Of a DNA stretch of 64,000 nucleotides, positions 9,369 through 18,613 are shown piece after piece; the stretch's first letter is position 1; every line of letters starts with the position of its first letter. The notes beneath the pieces were generated by a model. The model did not search any database and was not told the DNA's origin. It saw nothing but the letters and a program-made list of their open reading frames with translations. Location: positions 1 through 64,000 of the forward strand of contig NZ_QWUA01000010.1 in assembly GCF_003576525.1 (NCBI RefSeq), read 5' to 3'. The position numbers and the translations under genes are program-made. This DNA is from Rummeliibacillus sp. POC4. Lineage in GTDB: Bacteria; Bacillota; Bacilli; Bacillales_A; Planococcaceae.

Positions 9369-10964
9369 ATGAATATTGCAGATCGTCTAATTATAATTGG
9401 ATTTGCATGTATTGTAATTGTTATATTAGCAATTATATTTCTTATTTTGTACACACTTATATTTGATCGCAATCAAAAAAGACATGCGATTTTAAGAAAT
9501 TATCCAATGCTAGGTCGGATTCGTTATTTTTTTGAAAAGATTGGTCCAGAAATGCGGCAGTATTGGTTTAATGGAGATTTAGAAGGAAAACCTTTTTCTA
9601 GAGTAGACTATGAGCATATCGTAAAAGGTGCAAAATATATGCGAGAAGTAGTCGCTTTTGGTTCGAAACGTGATTATGAAGAAGAAGGATTCTATGTTCG
9701 TAATGCTATGTTTCCGAAGTTATCAGAAGAACTGAAATACGATCCAGATGTTAGCGTTAAAACGAAAAGATATTTACTCTTAAAAGACCCCCTATTTACT
9801 CAAAGAGATGAGAAATGGTCAGTAGAAGAAACATCTGCTTATTTGTTGCATGATGATGATGCTATTACAATTGGACCAAATACTGAACATCCATTTGTCG
9901 TCAAAAGCCTTGTCGGTATGTCCGCAATGAGTTACGGTTCTCTCGGGGATCGGGCTGTGACTACATTATCAGAAGGACTAGCTTTAGCAAAAGGGACTTG
10001 GATGAATACTGGTGAAGGTGGATTATCTCCCTATCATTTAAAAGGTGGGGTGGATATCATTATGCAAATTGGCCCTGGCTTATTCGGCATTCGTGACAAA
10101 GATGGTGATGTCGATTGGGAAGAGCTAAAAAGGAAAAGCGAGATCCCACAAGTCAAAGCATTTGAAATAAAACTCGCTCAAGGTGCAAAAACCCGCGGTG
10201 GACATATTGACGGTGAAAAAGTTTCACCTGAAATTGCGGAAATAAGAAAAGTAGAGCCTTATAAATCCGTAGACAGTCCAAATCGTTTCCACCAATTTCA
10301 TGATGTTAAAAGCATGGTATTATTTATCGAAAAGATTCGAAAAGTTACTGGCAAACCAGTTGGTATGAAGCTTGTTGTAGGTGGAAATGACAGCATTAAA
10401 GAATTAGCGAAGTACATGAAGGAATCTGGAAAAGGTCCTGATTTTATAACAGTTGATGGTGGTGAAGGTGGTACAGGTGCTTCCTATCAAGAACTAATCG
10501 ATAGTGTTGGATTACCGATTAAGTCTGCTTTGCCTATTCTCCATACCACTTTAACGAAATATGGCGTTAGAGATCGCGTAAAGATTATTGCTTCCGGTAA
10601 ATTATTTACACCAGACCGAATCGCTATTGCCATTGCAATGGGTGCAGATCTCGTCAATGTAGCAAGAGGCTTCATGATTACTATCGGATGTATTCAAGCG
10701 ATGAAATGTAATTCTAATGCATGTCCAGTTGGTGTTACTACTACTGATCCTGACTTACAAAAAGCCCTTGTCATTGATGAAAAGAAATATAGAGTTGTCA
10801 ATTACTTAATAACACTTCGAAAAGGCCTATTCCGATTAGGAGCTGCTGCTGGCTTGGATTCCCCCGTTCACTTCAAGCCTGAACATATCATGTTCAAGGA
10901 TGATAGGGGTGTTATTATATCTTTAGATACGATTTTGAAGGATATTCAACGACAAATTAGTTAG
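9369..10964 (+). CDS. yerD: FMN-binding glutamate synthase-family protein (YerD-like)
   Basis: A 531-residue protein with one N-terminal TM (residues 8-30) followed by the FMN-binding TIM barrel of the glutamate synthase large subunit. Visible barrel motifs are VGMSAMSYGSL, NTGEGG, FITVDGGEGGTGAS, IIASGKLFTP and the Cys-rich segment CNSNACPVGVTT, equivalent to the 3Fe-4S cluster loop. The glutaminase domain of GltB is absent, as in B. subtilis YerD. The electron donor and true substrate of this family are unclear; a membrane-associated flavoenzyme is likely. It is monocistronic, expressed from a clear SigA promoter after a long leader. Confidence 0.82.
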   Translation: MNIADRLIIIGFACIVIVILAIIFLILYTLIFDRNQKRHAILRNYPMLGRIRYFFEKIGPEMRQYWFNGDLEGKPFSRVDYEHIVKGAKYMREVVAFGSKRDYEEEGFYVRNAMFPKLSEELKYDPDVSVKTKRYLLLKDPLFTQRDEKWSVEETSAYLLHDDDAITIGPNTEHPFVVKSLVGMSAMSYGSLGDRAVTTLSEGLALAKGTWMNTGEGGLSPYHLKGGVDIIMQIGPGLFGIRDKDGDVDWEELKRKSEIPQVKAFEIKLAQGAKTRGGHIDGEKVSPEIAEIRKVEPYKSVDSPNRFHQFHDVKSMVLFIEKIRKVTGKPVGMKLVVGGNDSIKELAKYMKESGKGPDFITVDGGEGGTGASYQELIDSVGLPIKSALPILHTTLTKYGVRDRVKIIASGKLFTPDRIAIAIAMGADLVNVARGFMITIGCIQAMKCNSNACPVGVTTTDPDLQKALVIDEKKYRVVNYLITLRKGLFRLGAAAGLDSPVHFKPEHIMFKDDRGVIISLDTILKDIQRQIS

Positions 10965-10983
10965 GGAATGATGGATTAACTCT

Positions 10984-11020
10984 AAAAAAAAACCGATTTC
11001 CTAATGGAAATCGGTTTTTG
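10984..11020. terminator. Bidirectional terminator
   Basis: Stem AAACCGATTTCC / GGAAATCGGTTT with loop TAAT, A-run before and T-run after. It separates the yerD-like gene from convergent ndh. Confidence 0.85.
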
Positions 11021-11032
11021 ATATGTTGCGGC

Positions 11033-12217
11033 TTAGTATGCTAAACCGTATAATGCTTTGATGTGTGATAAGTAACGGATGTTACTTGCTTCTTTCATCA
11101 ATGATGCTGGTAAACCTTTAAGTTCAGTGTTATTTGCACCTACTGTTGCGACACCGTCTTTACGTCCTAGTGAAGCTAGAGTACCAGAGTTTACTGCACT
11201 AAATACTTTCATAGGTTGACCTTTAAGTTGAGCGAATAGGTTATAACCTGCAGTTTCACCCATTTGCCATGCAACTTGAGCTGTTGGTGCATATAATGGA
11301 CGAGCACCTTCTTCAGGAATTAATACTGAAGAATCCCCAACTACAAATACGTCAGCGTGAGATGTAGATTGTAAGTATTCGTTGATTGTAGCTTTACCAC
11401 GGTTTACTTCTAAACCAGATTCAGCAACTACAGGAAGTGCAGCGACGCCACCAGTCCAAACAAATGTATTTGCTTCGATTACTTGGCCGTCTTTAAGAGA
11501 GATTTTGTTACCATCTACAGCTGTTACAGGTAGACCTGTTAAGAATTCTACACCACGTTTTGAAAGTGATTCAGTTGCACGTTCGATAAGTGTATCTGGT
11601 AGAACTGGTAGAATTTTTGGACCAGCTTCTACTAATTTAACGTTAAATTCGTTGAAATCTACGCCGTATTTTGCTGCAACTTTTGGCATGTTGTCGATGA
11701 TTTCACCAACAAGTTCAATACCTGTTAAACCGCCACCGCCGATTACAATTGTACCGTCTACAGGGTCTTTTGTTTCAGCATATGCTTTAATTTTTGACTC
11801 AATATGTGCATTGATATGATTAGCATCGTTAACAGATTTAAGTACCATACTGTTTTCTTCTAGTCCTGGGATACCAAAGTATCCAGTTTGGCTTCCTAGA
11901 GCTACTACAAGGACATCATAAGATAGAGATGATCCATCATCTAATTTAACAAATTTGTTATCTGGTGAGATTTCTGTAACTTTTGCAATTTTAAGATCAA
12001 TTTCTTTCCCTTTGAAGATTTTTTCTAGAGGGAATGCTACAGCTTGTTCTTTAATAGTTCCACCAGCTAAACGGTGTAACTCAGTAATAATTTGGTGAGT
12101 TGGGAATTGGTTGACAACAGTAACTTCTGCATCTTCTTTTGTTGCATACTTGCGGAAAGTTAAAGCAGTTAATACACCACCGTAACCAGCGCCTAAAATG
12201 ATGATTTTTTTTGACAT
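11033..12217 (-). CDS. ndh: Type II NADH dehydrogenase (NDH-2)
   Basis: A 394-residue single-subunit, non-proton-pumping NADH:menaquinone oxidoreductase at the inner face of the membrane. The FAD motif GAGYGGV is at residues 9-15, the NADH-binding GGGGLTGIE near 160-168, and the second FAD motif VFVVGDSS near 292. The C-terminal part carries the short amphipathic segment by which NDH-2 binds the membrane. YjlC lies 35 bp upstream, exactly the B. subtilis yjlC-ndh order, which favours the respiratory Ndh over its paralogues YumB and YutJ. The start ATG has a good GGAGG site. Confidence 0.88.
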   Translation of the reverse strand: MSKKIIILGAGYGGVLTALTFRKYATKEDAEVTVVNQFPTHQIITELHRLAGGTIKEQAVAFPLEKIFKGKEIDLKIAKVTEISPDNKFVKLDDGSSLSYDVLVVALGSQTGYFGIPGLEENSMVLKSVNDANHINAHIESKIKAYAETKDPVDGTIVIGGGGLTGIELVGEIIDNMPKVAAKYGVDFNEFNVKLVEAGPKILPVLPDTLIERATESLSKRGVEFLTGLPVTAVDGNKISLKDGQVIEANTFVWTGGVAALPVVAESGLEVNRGKATINEYLQSTSHADVFVVGDSSVLIPEEGARPLYAPTAQVAWQMGETAGYNLFAQLKGQPMKVFSAVNSGTLASLGRKDGVATVGANNTELKGLPASLMKEASNIRYLSHIKALYGLAY

Positions 12218-12251
12218 AGTTAAGCCTCCATAATCAGTAATGATGTAATGA

Positions 12252-12683
12252 CTATTTTAAATTTTTATGTTCTTCGTTCACTTGAAGAAAAGCATTCGCA
12301 AAACGGAATAATTGTTGTACTTGTGGTTCTTTTAGTAATCGAAGCATACCAAACAGACCAATTGTTTCAGTACTTTCTTCAGCGCGATCTTTTGCTTCAA
12401 TTGCAGTAGCAGCTAAGTTTTTAGCTGAATTTACAACTGGAGTTGCAATTTCTCCTACAGCACCGACGATATCATTTTTTAACACTTCATCAGTTGATAA
12501 TGATTGTGCTAAATCATAAATTTTAGTTAAAGTTGTCATCATTTCAGTTAACTTAGGTAGTTCGTTAACTAGAGCTGTAATAGATTCTTGTACCTCAGGT
12601 TTTAATAATTGATCCAATACATCAAGTTTTTCTTGGCTTACAGCTGGTTTTTCAGCTTGTAATTGATTAGTCACTTCTGACAT
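12252..12683 (-). CDS. yjlC: DUF1641 family protein YjlC
   Basis: A 143-residue soluble, helical, acidic protein of the DUF1641 family, with a repeated Leu pattern and C-terminal motif GLFGMLRLLKEPQVQQLFRF. In B. subtilis yjlC is cotranscribed with ndh, and the same arrangement is seen here, so it probably supports NADH dehydrogenase function or stability, although its biochemical role is not established. The start was set at the ATG preceded by AAGGAG rather than an upstream TTG lying inside the ribosome site. Confidence 0.82.
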   Translation of the reverse strand: MSEVTNQLQAEKPAVSQEKLDVLDQLLKPEVQESITALVNELPKLTEMMTTLTKIYDLAQSLSTDEVLKNDIVGAVGEIATPVVNSAKNLAATAIEAKDRAEESTETIGLFGMLRLLKEPQVQQLFRFANAFLQVNEEHKNLK

Positions 12684-13367
12684 ATCCAATTCTCCTTTGC
12701 AATAACTTTTTACTTACTTCTTTTCAAATACACATAATCACAAGAAGCGATCTTTAACCGTCATCAGAAATACAATAGTTTGAAATTTTAATCTTGTTAG
12801 ACTAAATTTATACGATATTGCACTTTTTTATAGTGTTTTTCGACAAAACCATTGCCCCTTCGACGATAAAACTTTTACTTCTATCCTATAATCAGTGGGT
12901 TAAAAACACTTTTATAGTCTACAAATGAATAATACACCTTTCTTTTGAGAGAATCCATTGTTTCTTGTGAAAAAATACACAAACATCTGAATAGATTAGT
13001 TTTCAAACATAGTCATTCGAATATTTGTTCGATTCCGTCAGTGATCACATTAAAATAAACTATAAATTTTCAATAAATATCATATCAAAAAAATAAATTA
13101 TTTAATAGTATTTATGTGGAAAATGATTTACTAGACTTAAAGATTCTGAAGTAATTCTTCAATCACCGAAAGCCTGTAAATACTAGTTTCACCGATTCAC
13201 TGAGCATATCATTTGCACACCTAATATTTCTGATTCTCTATTGTTATAATTCATTTAAAGGATGCAAATCGAATTATTTTAGCATAATTATCACTAGAAT
13301 ATCTAACAAATATAGTGTTGTCTTTTTCACGATTCTCTATTCTTTAAAATGGATTATTCGAAATATT
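12684..13367. other. Long AT-rich intergenic region upstream of yjlC-ndh
   Basis: About 680 bp with no gene or strong terminator. The only notable element is the Rex-like box at 12965-12982. The upstream part, 13000-13360, shows nothing I can interpret. Confidence 0.6.
12965..12982. promoter_or_regulatory. Candidate Rex operator for yjlC-ndh
   Basis: The 18-bp box TTGTGAAAAAATACACAA matches the Rex consensus TTGTGAA-N4-TTCACAA with one mismatch. It lies 282 bp upstream of yjlC. On the minus strand a possible -10 (TATTAT) follows about 40 bp downstream, so the box would lie just upstream of the -35 region. In B. subtilis this operon is repressed by the redox sensor Rex, which senses NADH/NAD+. 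Confidence 0.5.
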
Positions 13368-13892
13368 TTATCCACCAATGTATAAAACGCATTGAGAAAT
13401 AACAGTATAAAAGGCTGGATTTTGGATTCTCGCTTCTTCACTAATTTGAAGTTCCATTTGAAAAACGTCATCTACTAAAGATGCTTTCCATTTTGCAATC
13501 ACTCTGTCATCTTCTTCAAAAGTGGACCAATCTTCCATTTCTTTATGTATTTTCATCACAAAGTCATTGTTAGTAATCACTAAATCAGGTATTAAACGTT
13601 GCCACCCATCATATCCAATTGTATATTTTTCTTTCGTTTTTTCATCTATAGCTTCGAAGTGGATCTTGCCCTTCCTAGAAATCTTTTTACATGTAAAAAG
13701 AGGCTGTTGATCCTTGTCGTATGCTTTATAAGTCAAGAAGTATTTATTTTCTAAAAGACGATCTAATGCTTGTTTCACACGATTACCATAATCTCTTTGA
13801 CAAGTAAAAAGTGCTTGTTCTTGCTCATTACGAACTGTGAATGCTTGCGTATCGTTGATCGTATTTGGATGTGTATATAAATAGCGTTTCAT
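13368..13892 (-). CDS. Tubby C-terminal-like (LURP-one related) domain protein
   Basis: A 174-residue soluble, beta-rich protein. Alternating strands with repeated aromatic/basic pairs (LFTCQRDYGNR, LFTCKKISRKGK, YTIGYDGWQRLIP) and a C-terminal hydrophobic helix (FYTVISQCVLYIGG) fit the compact 12-strand tubby C-terminal-like barrel with a central helix found in Bacillus proteins. Family members are thought to sit near membranes, but no function is proven. The start follows GGAGTTCC. The gene at 63309-63842 shows a similar pattern. Confidence 0.6.
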   Translation of the reverse strand: MKRYLYTHPNTINDTQAFTVRNEQEQALFTCQRDYGNRVKQALDRLLENKYFLTYKAYDKDQQPLFTCKKISRKGKIHFEAIDEKTKEKYTIGYDGWQRLIPDLVITNNDFVMKIHKEMEDWSTFEEDDRVIAKWKASLVDDVFQMELQISEEARIQNPAFYTVISQCVLYIGG

Positions 13893-14003
13893 AAGGAACT
13901 CCTATCACTGAAATCTTTTCTATTAAAAACTATATACATTATAGAAGGACAAGTCCATTTTTTTAACAACAAAAGAATATAGAACAAAAAATTTTAGATA
14001 ATA

Positions 14004-14417
14004 AAAAATCCGAATCAAAATGTGAAATTCTATTTACAGTTTCACATTTGTTCGGATTTTCTTTTTAAGGGGTTTAACTTTTAATTAATATACCGTTGTA
14101 ATATTTAGTTTTGTGTTCCGTTCCGGACGGCGCTTTCCGCGGGCTTGGCTTCAATCTCCTCGTCAAAAACCGTGTGCTCCTGCATCGCTTCGCTAGCTTC
14201 GTCGCAGGACATTGAATTGGCTTCCTCGAAATTACACCGCACGAAGAAAATGTGAAAACATTTTCGAGGATCGCCATCCTCCACTTCACACATACTATTC
14301 TATATGATAATCGTCAATGCAAAATCTTATTCTTTCAAAGAGAGACTCTAAATAAAATCAATTTTATTAAATACAATTGTTCTTATCTAGTAAGGTCTAA
14401 ATTATTTTGTCCTATCC
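14004..14417. repeat. Dispersed repeat element, copy A
   Basis: About 410 bp, paralogous to 28141-28656. It begins with a long hairpin (14004-14060, arms AATCCGAA / TTCGGATT plus AATGTGAAA / TTTCACATT), continues with a GC-richer core from 14107 (CCGTTCCGGACGGCGC and onwards) shared almost base for base with copy B over about 60 bp, and contains a stem-loop AAAATGT / ACATTTT near 14246. Inserted between two minus-strand genes, it also offers a terminator-like hairpin. No coding potential is convincing; ORFs across it have no ribosome sites. Confidence 0.75.
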
Positions 14418-14433
14418 TCTTATATAATCTCGC

Positions 14434-14880
14434 TTAAGCGTGAACTAGTTGAATTTTGTTGGCAACACGATTTGTAAGAATGCTTGTTGCTTTTGGAAGA
14501 ACGGCAGAAAAAATAGGATTTAGAACTGGGCCAGCAAGTCCTCCTGCTTTCACTTCTAAATGACCTGTCATTTCCGTTTTATTTTCATCGATTGCTTTAT
14601 CTTCAAAATAGCCATTTCCTGAAAATTTGTCAGTTAGACCTGTTAAATTAAAGCTGATTTTGTTTGGTTCTTCCCAGCCTGTAATATCAATTTGTACTTT
14701 AACTTCTTTTTTAAGTACACCAACATTTCCTGAAAATGTCCATGTAGATTGTTGATCATTGATAATTTGATGTTCGCGATAACCAGGTACTAAAGTCGCC
14801 CATTTTTCCATGTTACTTACGAAATCCCATACTTCTTTTTGTGGTACTTTCACTTCTACCGAATGTGATGCAGTTGCCAT
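14434..14880 (-). CDS. CoxG/SRPBCC family protein
   Basis: A 148-residue single-domain START/Bet v1-like protein. Diagnostic features are the N-terminal strand and first helix (VEVKVPQKEVWDFVSNMEKW), a central W.FSG.VG strand, and a C-terminal long helix beginning after GLAGPVL. It matches the CO dehydrogenase subunit G (CoxG) family, cytoplasmic proteins with a hydrophobic ligand cavity. No CO dehydrogenase genes are present, which is normal for this family in Bacilli, so a lipid or hydrophobic-ligand role is possible but unproven. Proline genes follow downstream as a separate unit. Confidence 0.78.
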   Translation of the reverse strand: MATASHSVEVKVPQKEVWDFVSNMEKWATLVPGYREHQIINDQQSTWTFSGNVGVLKKEVKVQIDITGWEEPNKISFNLTGLTDKFSGNGYFEDKAIDENKTEMTGHLEVKAGGLAGPVLNPIFSAVLPKATSILTNRVANKIQLVHA

Positions 14881-14974
14881 TATTATTCACTACTTTCTCT
14901 TTAGATTGATGTTCTATTCATTATACTATCATACTATTTTTAAATAGTATTAATAAACAGACTAAATACTCAAA

Positions 14975-16222
14975 TTAATTGCGAATTTGCCCATTACCTG
15001 AGATAAAATACTTACTAGAAGTTAGTGCTGGCAATCCCATTGGGCCTCTAGCATGGAGCTTTTGAGTACTAATACCTATTTCAGCCCCATAACCAAATTC
15101 AAAACCATCTGTAAAACGAGTGGATGCATTATGATAGACAGCTGCTGCATCTACTGCCGTTTGGAACTTACCAGCATTGTCGTTATTCTCCGTAATGATG
15201 GCTTCTGAATGTTTCGTTCCGTATTTATTGATATGATTAATAGCTTCGTCAACATTCTGTACTATTTTCGCACTAAGTGCTAATGCTAGATATTCTGTTC
15301 CCCAATCACTTTCTGTTGCTTGTTTAATAGAACGATTTACTTGTTGAATGGTTTCATCACCGTAAATGGTAATTTCGGCATTTAGTAAAGTATCTATTAG
15401 CTCTTCTCCATTTTGGGCAAACCAGTTTTTATGGATTAATAGGCTTTCAGCTGCGTTACAAACGGAAGGTCTTTGTGTTTTTGCATTGATGACAATGTCT
15501 TTAACCATTTGAAGGTCTGCTGTTTCATCGATAAAGATGTGACAGTTCCCTGCTCCTGTTTCAAGGACAGGTACGGTAGCTCTTGAAACTACTAGATCGA
15601 TTAAATTCTTTCCTCCTCGAGGGATTAGTACATCGATATATTGTTTTAAATGGAAAAGTTCCTCCGCCGCTTCATGACTCGTATTTTCGATTAATTGAAC
15701 TGCATTGATTGGTAAATTAGATTCACTTAACGCTTTATGGATAGAGGCTATCAATGCACGATTAGAATGAATGGCAGATGAGCTTCCGCGTAAAATCACC
15801 GCATTTCCTGTTTTTAATGCTAAAGTTGCTGCATCAATAGTTACGTTAGGTCGAGCTTCATAAATCATGCCGATGACACCAAGGGGAACGCGTCTTTTTT
15901 CGATATGTAAACCATTTTCTTTTTCGATTTCTTCCAACACTTCACCAACAGGATCAGCTAATCCAACGACTAATTGGATACCGTCAATCATTCCTTTGAT
16001 ACGATCTTCTGTCAATAAAATACGATCTAAAACAGAATTTGAAAGACCTTTTCCCCTTCCGAATACTATGTCTTTTTCGTTCTCTTTTATGATAAATTGT
16101 TGATCTTTTTGTAGTTGTTTTGCGATTAACTGTAGCGCTTGGTTTTTTTCTTCTGTTGATTTTTGGTTCATTTCAAAACTTGCTTGTTTTGCTAACTGAC
16201 CTTTTTCAAAGACTTCTGACAT
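14975..16222 (-). CDS. proA: Gamma-glutamyl phosphate reductase (glutamate-5-semialdehyde dehydrogenase)
   Basis: A 415-residue cytoplasmic enzyme of the aldehyde dehydrogenase superfamily. It reduces gamma-glutamyl phosphate to glutamate-5-semialdehyde with NADPH, step two of proline synthesis. Recognisable motifs are the ALDH cofactor region ([21 protein letters not shown]), [10 protein letters not shown], the catalytic Cys segment [14 protein letters not shown] and C-terminal [13 protein letters not shown]. Length is typical. The start ATG follows GGAGGAATC. It lies 12 bp after proB on the same transcript. Confidence 0.97.
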   Translation of the reverse strand: MSEVFEKGQLAKQASFEMNQKSTEEKNQALQLIAKQLQKDQQFIIKENEKDIVFGRGKGLSNSVLDRILLTEDRIKGMIDGIQLVVGLADPVGEVLEEIEKENGLHIEKRRVPLGVIGMIYEARPNVTIDAATLALKTGNAVILRGSSSAIHSNRALIASIHKALSESNLPINAVQLIENTSHEAAEELFHLKQYIDVLIPRGGKNLIDLVVSRATVPVLETGAGNCHIFIDETADLQMVKDIVINAKTQRPSVCNAAESLLIHKNWFAQNGEELIDTLLNAEITIYGDETIQQVNRSIKQATESDWGTEYLALALSAKIVQNVDEAINHINKYGTKHSEAIITENNDNAGKFQTAVDAAAVYHNASTRFTDGFEFGYGAEIGISTQKLHARGPMGLPALTSSKYFISGNGQIRN

Positions 16223-16234
16223 GTAGATTCCTCC

Positions 16235-17323
16235 TTAACTTCGTACCCATCGATCTCGATGTATGACTTCGATTGATGGTCCATCTATTTCACTAGTCTT
16301 TTTCCCCATCGAATGTTCTAGTTGTTCTGAGGAATATAGGACTTCGCCTCTTCCGAGTAACCCACTGATTCCATAGACTTCAACAACATCCCCTGTAGAA
16401 AATTCGCCATCCATATCAATAACACCTGCTGGTAACAGACTTTTTCCATGTTGTAATAATGCTATTTCAGCGCCTTGATCAATCGTAATTCTTCCAGCAA
16501 CTGCAGAAAATTTAGAAATCCATTGTTTTTGACTATTGAGAATAGGCAATTCTTCTTTTTCGATATATGTGCCATCTCCATCGCCATTTAAAATGGTCAA
16601 TAGTTTATCTTCCCCTGTACCTTTACCTATAAAAACTTTAACGCCTAAATCATATGCTGTTTTGGCCGCTAATATTTTCGATTGCATGCCACCTGTACCA
16701 ACTTTTGAACCCTCAGCAGTCGCAAAGCCTAACTGTTCATCTGTAATTTCGGTTAATCGATTAATACGAATTGCATCTGGATGTTTTTTCGGATTTGCAT
16801 TATAAAGTCCGTTAATATCCGTTAAAATGATTAATTGATCTGCATGTACTAACCCACTTACTAAAGCTGATAACATGTCATTGTCACCAAATGTTAATTC
16901 TTTAATAGAGACTGTGTCATTTTCGTTGATAATTGGTAATACAGAACGTTCAAGCAATTCTGAAAGTGTTGCATATGCGTTTTTGTAACGATCTTTTTTC
17001 GAAAAGTCTGTTCTTGTCAATAAAATTTGAGCAGTGACAATGTTATAATCACTCAATTGTTCAGTATAAGATTGGACAAGCAGACTTTGTCCAACAGCTG
17101 CTGCAGCTTGCTTACCTTTAAGTGTAACGGGTCTTGAAGAATAACCTAGTTTTCGAAATCCGCAAGCAACTGCCCCTGAAGAAACAAGGATGACTTCGTG
17201 TCCTGCTTTTTTCAATTTTGCAATGGCTTTTATATGATCATGAAATTTTACTTGATCAATCTCTCCTTTTGCATTTGTCAGAGAGCTACTTCCTATTTTT
17301 ACGACGATTCGTTTCTTTTCCAT
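16235..17323 (-). CDS. proB: Glutamate 5-kinase with C-terminal PUA domain
   Basis: A 362-residue enzyme phosphorylating glutamate to gamma-glutamyl phosphate, the first committed and normally proline-inhibited step of proline synthesis. The amino acid kinase fold begins with VVKIGSSSLT; LVSSGAVACG, NENDTVS and FGDNDMLSALV form the substrate and ATP sites. A PUA domain occupies roughly residues 270-350. The order proB-proA with 12-bp spacing indicates an operon. A T-box leader upstream shows control by uncharged proline tRNA, implying an anabolic rather than osmotic copy. The start has AGGAGG. Confidence 0.97.
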   Translation of the reverse strand: MEKKRIVVKIGSSSLTNAKGEIDQVKFHDHIKAIAKLKKAGHEVILVSSGAVACGFRKLGYSSRPVTLKGKQAAAAVGQSLLVQSYTEQLSDYNIVTAQILLTRTDFSKKDRYKNAYATLSELLERSVLPIINENDTVSIKELTFGDNDMLSALVSGLVHADQLIILTDINGLYNANPKKHPDAIRINRLTEITDEQLGFATAEGSKVGTGGMQSKILAAKTAYDLGVKVFIGKGTGEDKLLTILNGDGDGTYIEKEELPILNSQKQWISKFSAVAGRITIDQGAEIALLQHGKSLLPAGVIDMDGEFSTGDVVEVYGISGLLGRGEVLYSSEQLEHSMGKKTSEIDGPSIEVIHRDRWVRS

Positions 17324-17340
17324 CGTATAATCCTCCTAAT

Positions 17341-17560
17341 AAAAAAACCCTTTCCATCCTTAAAATAAGGACGAAAAGGGAACTCTTCGTGGTACCACCT
17401 TAGTTGAATATCTAAATCGATATTCCACTCATTCCTCATAACGCTTGAGACTGCGCCTAGTTTTGCTAGGAGCTATGAAGTAGGTTCTGTATGGTTTTGT
17501 TACAATGTCTTTCAGCCGGTGAACACTGCTCTCTATTACAAAAGTGACATACATACTAGT
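17341..17560 (-). promoter_or_regulatory. T-box leader (proline-type) controlling proBA
   Basis: On the minus strand the conserved T-box core reads AAGGTGGTACCACG (17384-17402), followed by a terminator stem at 17341-17380 ending in seven T. Upstream lies a stem I region with AGAGAGCAG and GGCTGAAAG, and the segment GAACCTAC, whose CCT at 17482-17484 is followed by a purine as expected for a specifier codon. CCU codes proline, matching the downstream genes. Uncharged tRNA-Pro should pair with the core and prevent termination. Confidence 0.88.
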
Positions 17561-17634
17561 CTTCAATTCGCTTTATATTTACATATAAGGATGCATCAGA
17601 TTATCTTGAAAGTCAATAAATTTAACTAATTTTC

Positions 17635-18024
17635 TTAAAGTGTTCGATATTTTTTCAATGACCAAATGTTTAACAGAATAAATATAAATGCAAAAGCTAT
17701 TAACACAGACAAATCAATCCAAGTATCTTGTAGGTCATACCCTTTATACATAACTCCTGTTATTGCATCCGAAGCATAATACAATGGCATGATTCGTCCA
17801 ATATTGATCAACCAATCAGCCATTCCATCCATTGGAAATAATCCTGTAAAAAAGATTTGTGGCACAATTACTAATGGTATAAATTGGACCATTTGAAATT
17901 CAGAGGATGCAAAACTAGAAAGTAAAATCCCAAGTGACAGTGCTACTAAAGCTACGCATAGGTTGATCAACAGTACATGCCAGATAGAACCTACTAAAGG
18001 CTTTTTCGAATAAAAAAAGGACAA
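17635..18024 (-). pseudogene. C-terminal fragment of an ABC-2 type transporter permease
   Basis: The 129 residues contain four TM segments and the typical ABC-2 permease end (QIFFTGLFPMDGM, then MPLYYASDAITGVMYKG). A full permease has about 350-400 residues, so the N-terminal TM and extracellular domain are missing. The only start is a TTG without a ribosome site. No ABC ATPase gene is adjacent. It lies just upstream of the proBA T-box. I infer a decayed drug/lipid exporter component. Confidence 0.7.
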
Positions 18025-18086
18025 TCCACTAGAGGGATAGCCCTTTTTAATTCTTATGAATAAATACCCTTAAAGACTTAGTAGTT

Positions 18087-18266
18087 TTATTGATTGAGTT
18101 TTGACGGGTTTTCTTTATTAGTTGGCTTGCCTTTATTTTCGTTATCATTTTTTGCTTTAGCTTGATCATTCTGCCCAATTACATCTAAATCATCTGGACT
18201 CAGGTCGTAACCAGCACCATATTCTTCACGGTTTACTTTATTTTTCTTTTTGTTTTTCTTAGCCAT
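18087..18266 (-). CDS. Small Lys/Asn-rich hydrophilic protein
   Basis: A 59-residue protein with a very basic N-terminus (AKKNKKKNKVNREEYGAGYD), an acidic middle and an Asn/Lys-rich tail. The charge pattern is reminiscent of minor small spore proteins, but no family is certain. The ATG was chosen because GGAGGTG precedes it at 9 nt. It lies 75 bp downstream of the 13-bp hairpin closing the structured RNA at 18341-18607, so read-through from that promoter could express it. Confidence 0.6.
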   Translation of the reverse strand: MAKKNKKKNKVNREEYGAGYDLSPDDLDVIGQNDQAKAKNDNENKGKPTNKENPSKLNQ

Positions 18267-18340
18267 AATGCTCACCTCCAAATATAGAATGCCTTCTATT
18301 TTCTTTTCTATACTTAGAGGAAATCATTAGAAAATTGGAC

Positions 18341-18372
18341 AAGGGGTAAGTTCTATAAAGAACTTACCCCTT
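18341..18372 (-). terminator. Strong hairpin closing the structured RNA
   Basis: Perfect 13-bp arms (AAGGGGTAAGTTC and its complement) with a 6-nt loop. The downstream minus-strand tail (GTCCAATTTTC) is only moderately T-rich. Confidence 0.6.
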
Positions 18373-18607
18373 GGATTATTGTTAGCTAATTTATCAAATC
18401 TAATTTCAACCCGATCATCCGGGGAATATTACGAGAAAATTTCTTTCTTGCCGCGGTAAAATTCCACTGGAAAGCTTTCTAACTTAAGCAACGTAAACCC
18501 TACCTTCTTTTACGTCCTTGTGACCCCAAAGTCACGCCAGTGTGAATAAGTATGATTAAAAACAAATAGTAGAATGCCAATACCTTCTAAACTAGCTAAT
18601 CAGCATA
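18341..18607 (-). ncRNA. Unidentified structured RNA, about 265 nt
   Basis: A consensus-like promoter at 18614-18642 would start an RNA near 18607. Its ends close with a 12-bp stem (18588-18599 paired with 18382-18393, one G-U). Inside are the hairpins GTGAC/GTCAC (near 18522-18536) and ACGTAAA/TTTACGT (near 18491-18515), plus the palindromes CCGCGG and GAAAGCTTTC. The 13-bp terminator follows. No ORF with a ribosome site fits. It resembles none of the common riboswitches, RNase P, SRP RNA or tmRNA by core motif. It could be a leader for the 59-residue gene or an independent sRNA. Confidence 0.55.
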
Positions 18608-18613
18608 TGTATT

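Noticed and set aside
14074-14437. Small ORFs inside dispersed repeat copy A, and the similar ones at 28216-28475 in copy B
   Set aside because: They lie on repeated sequence, differ between the copies and have no ribosome sites.
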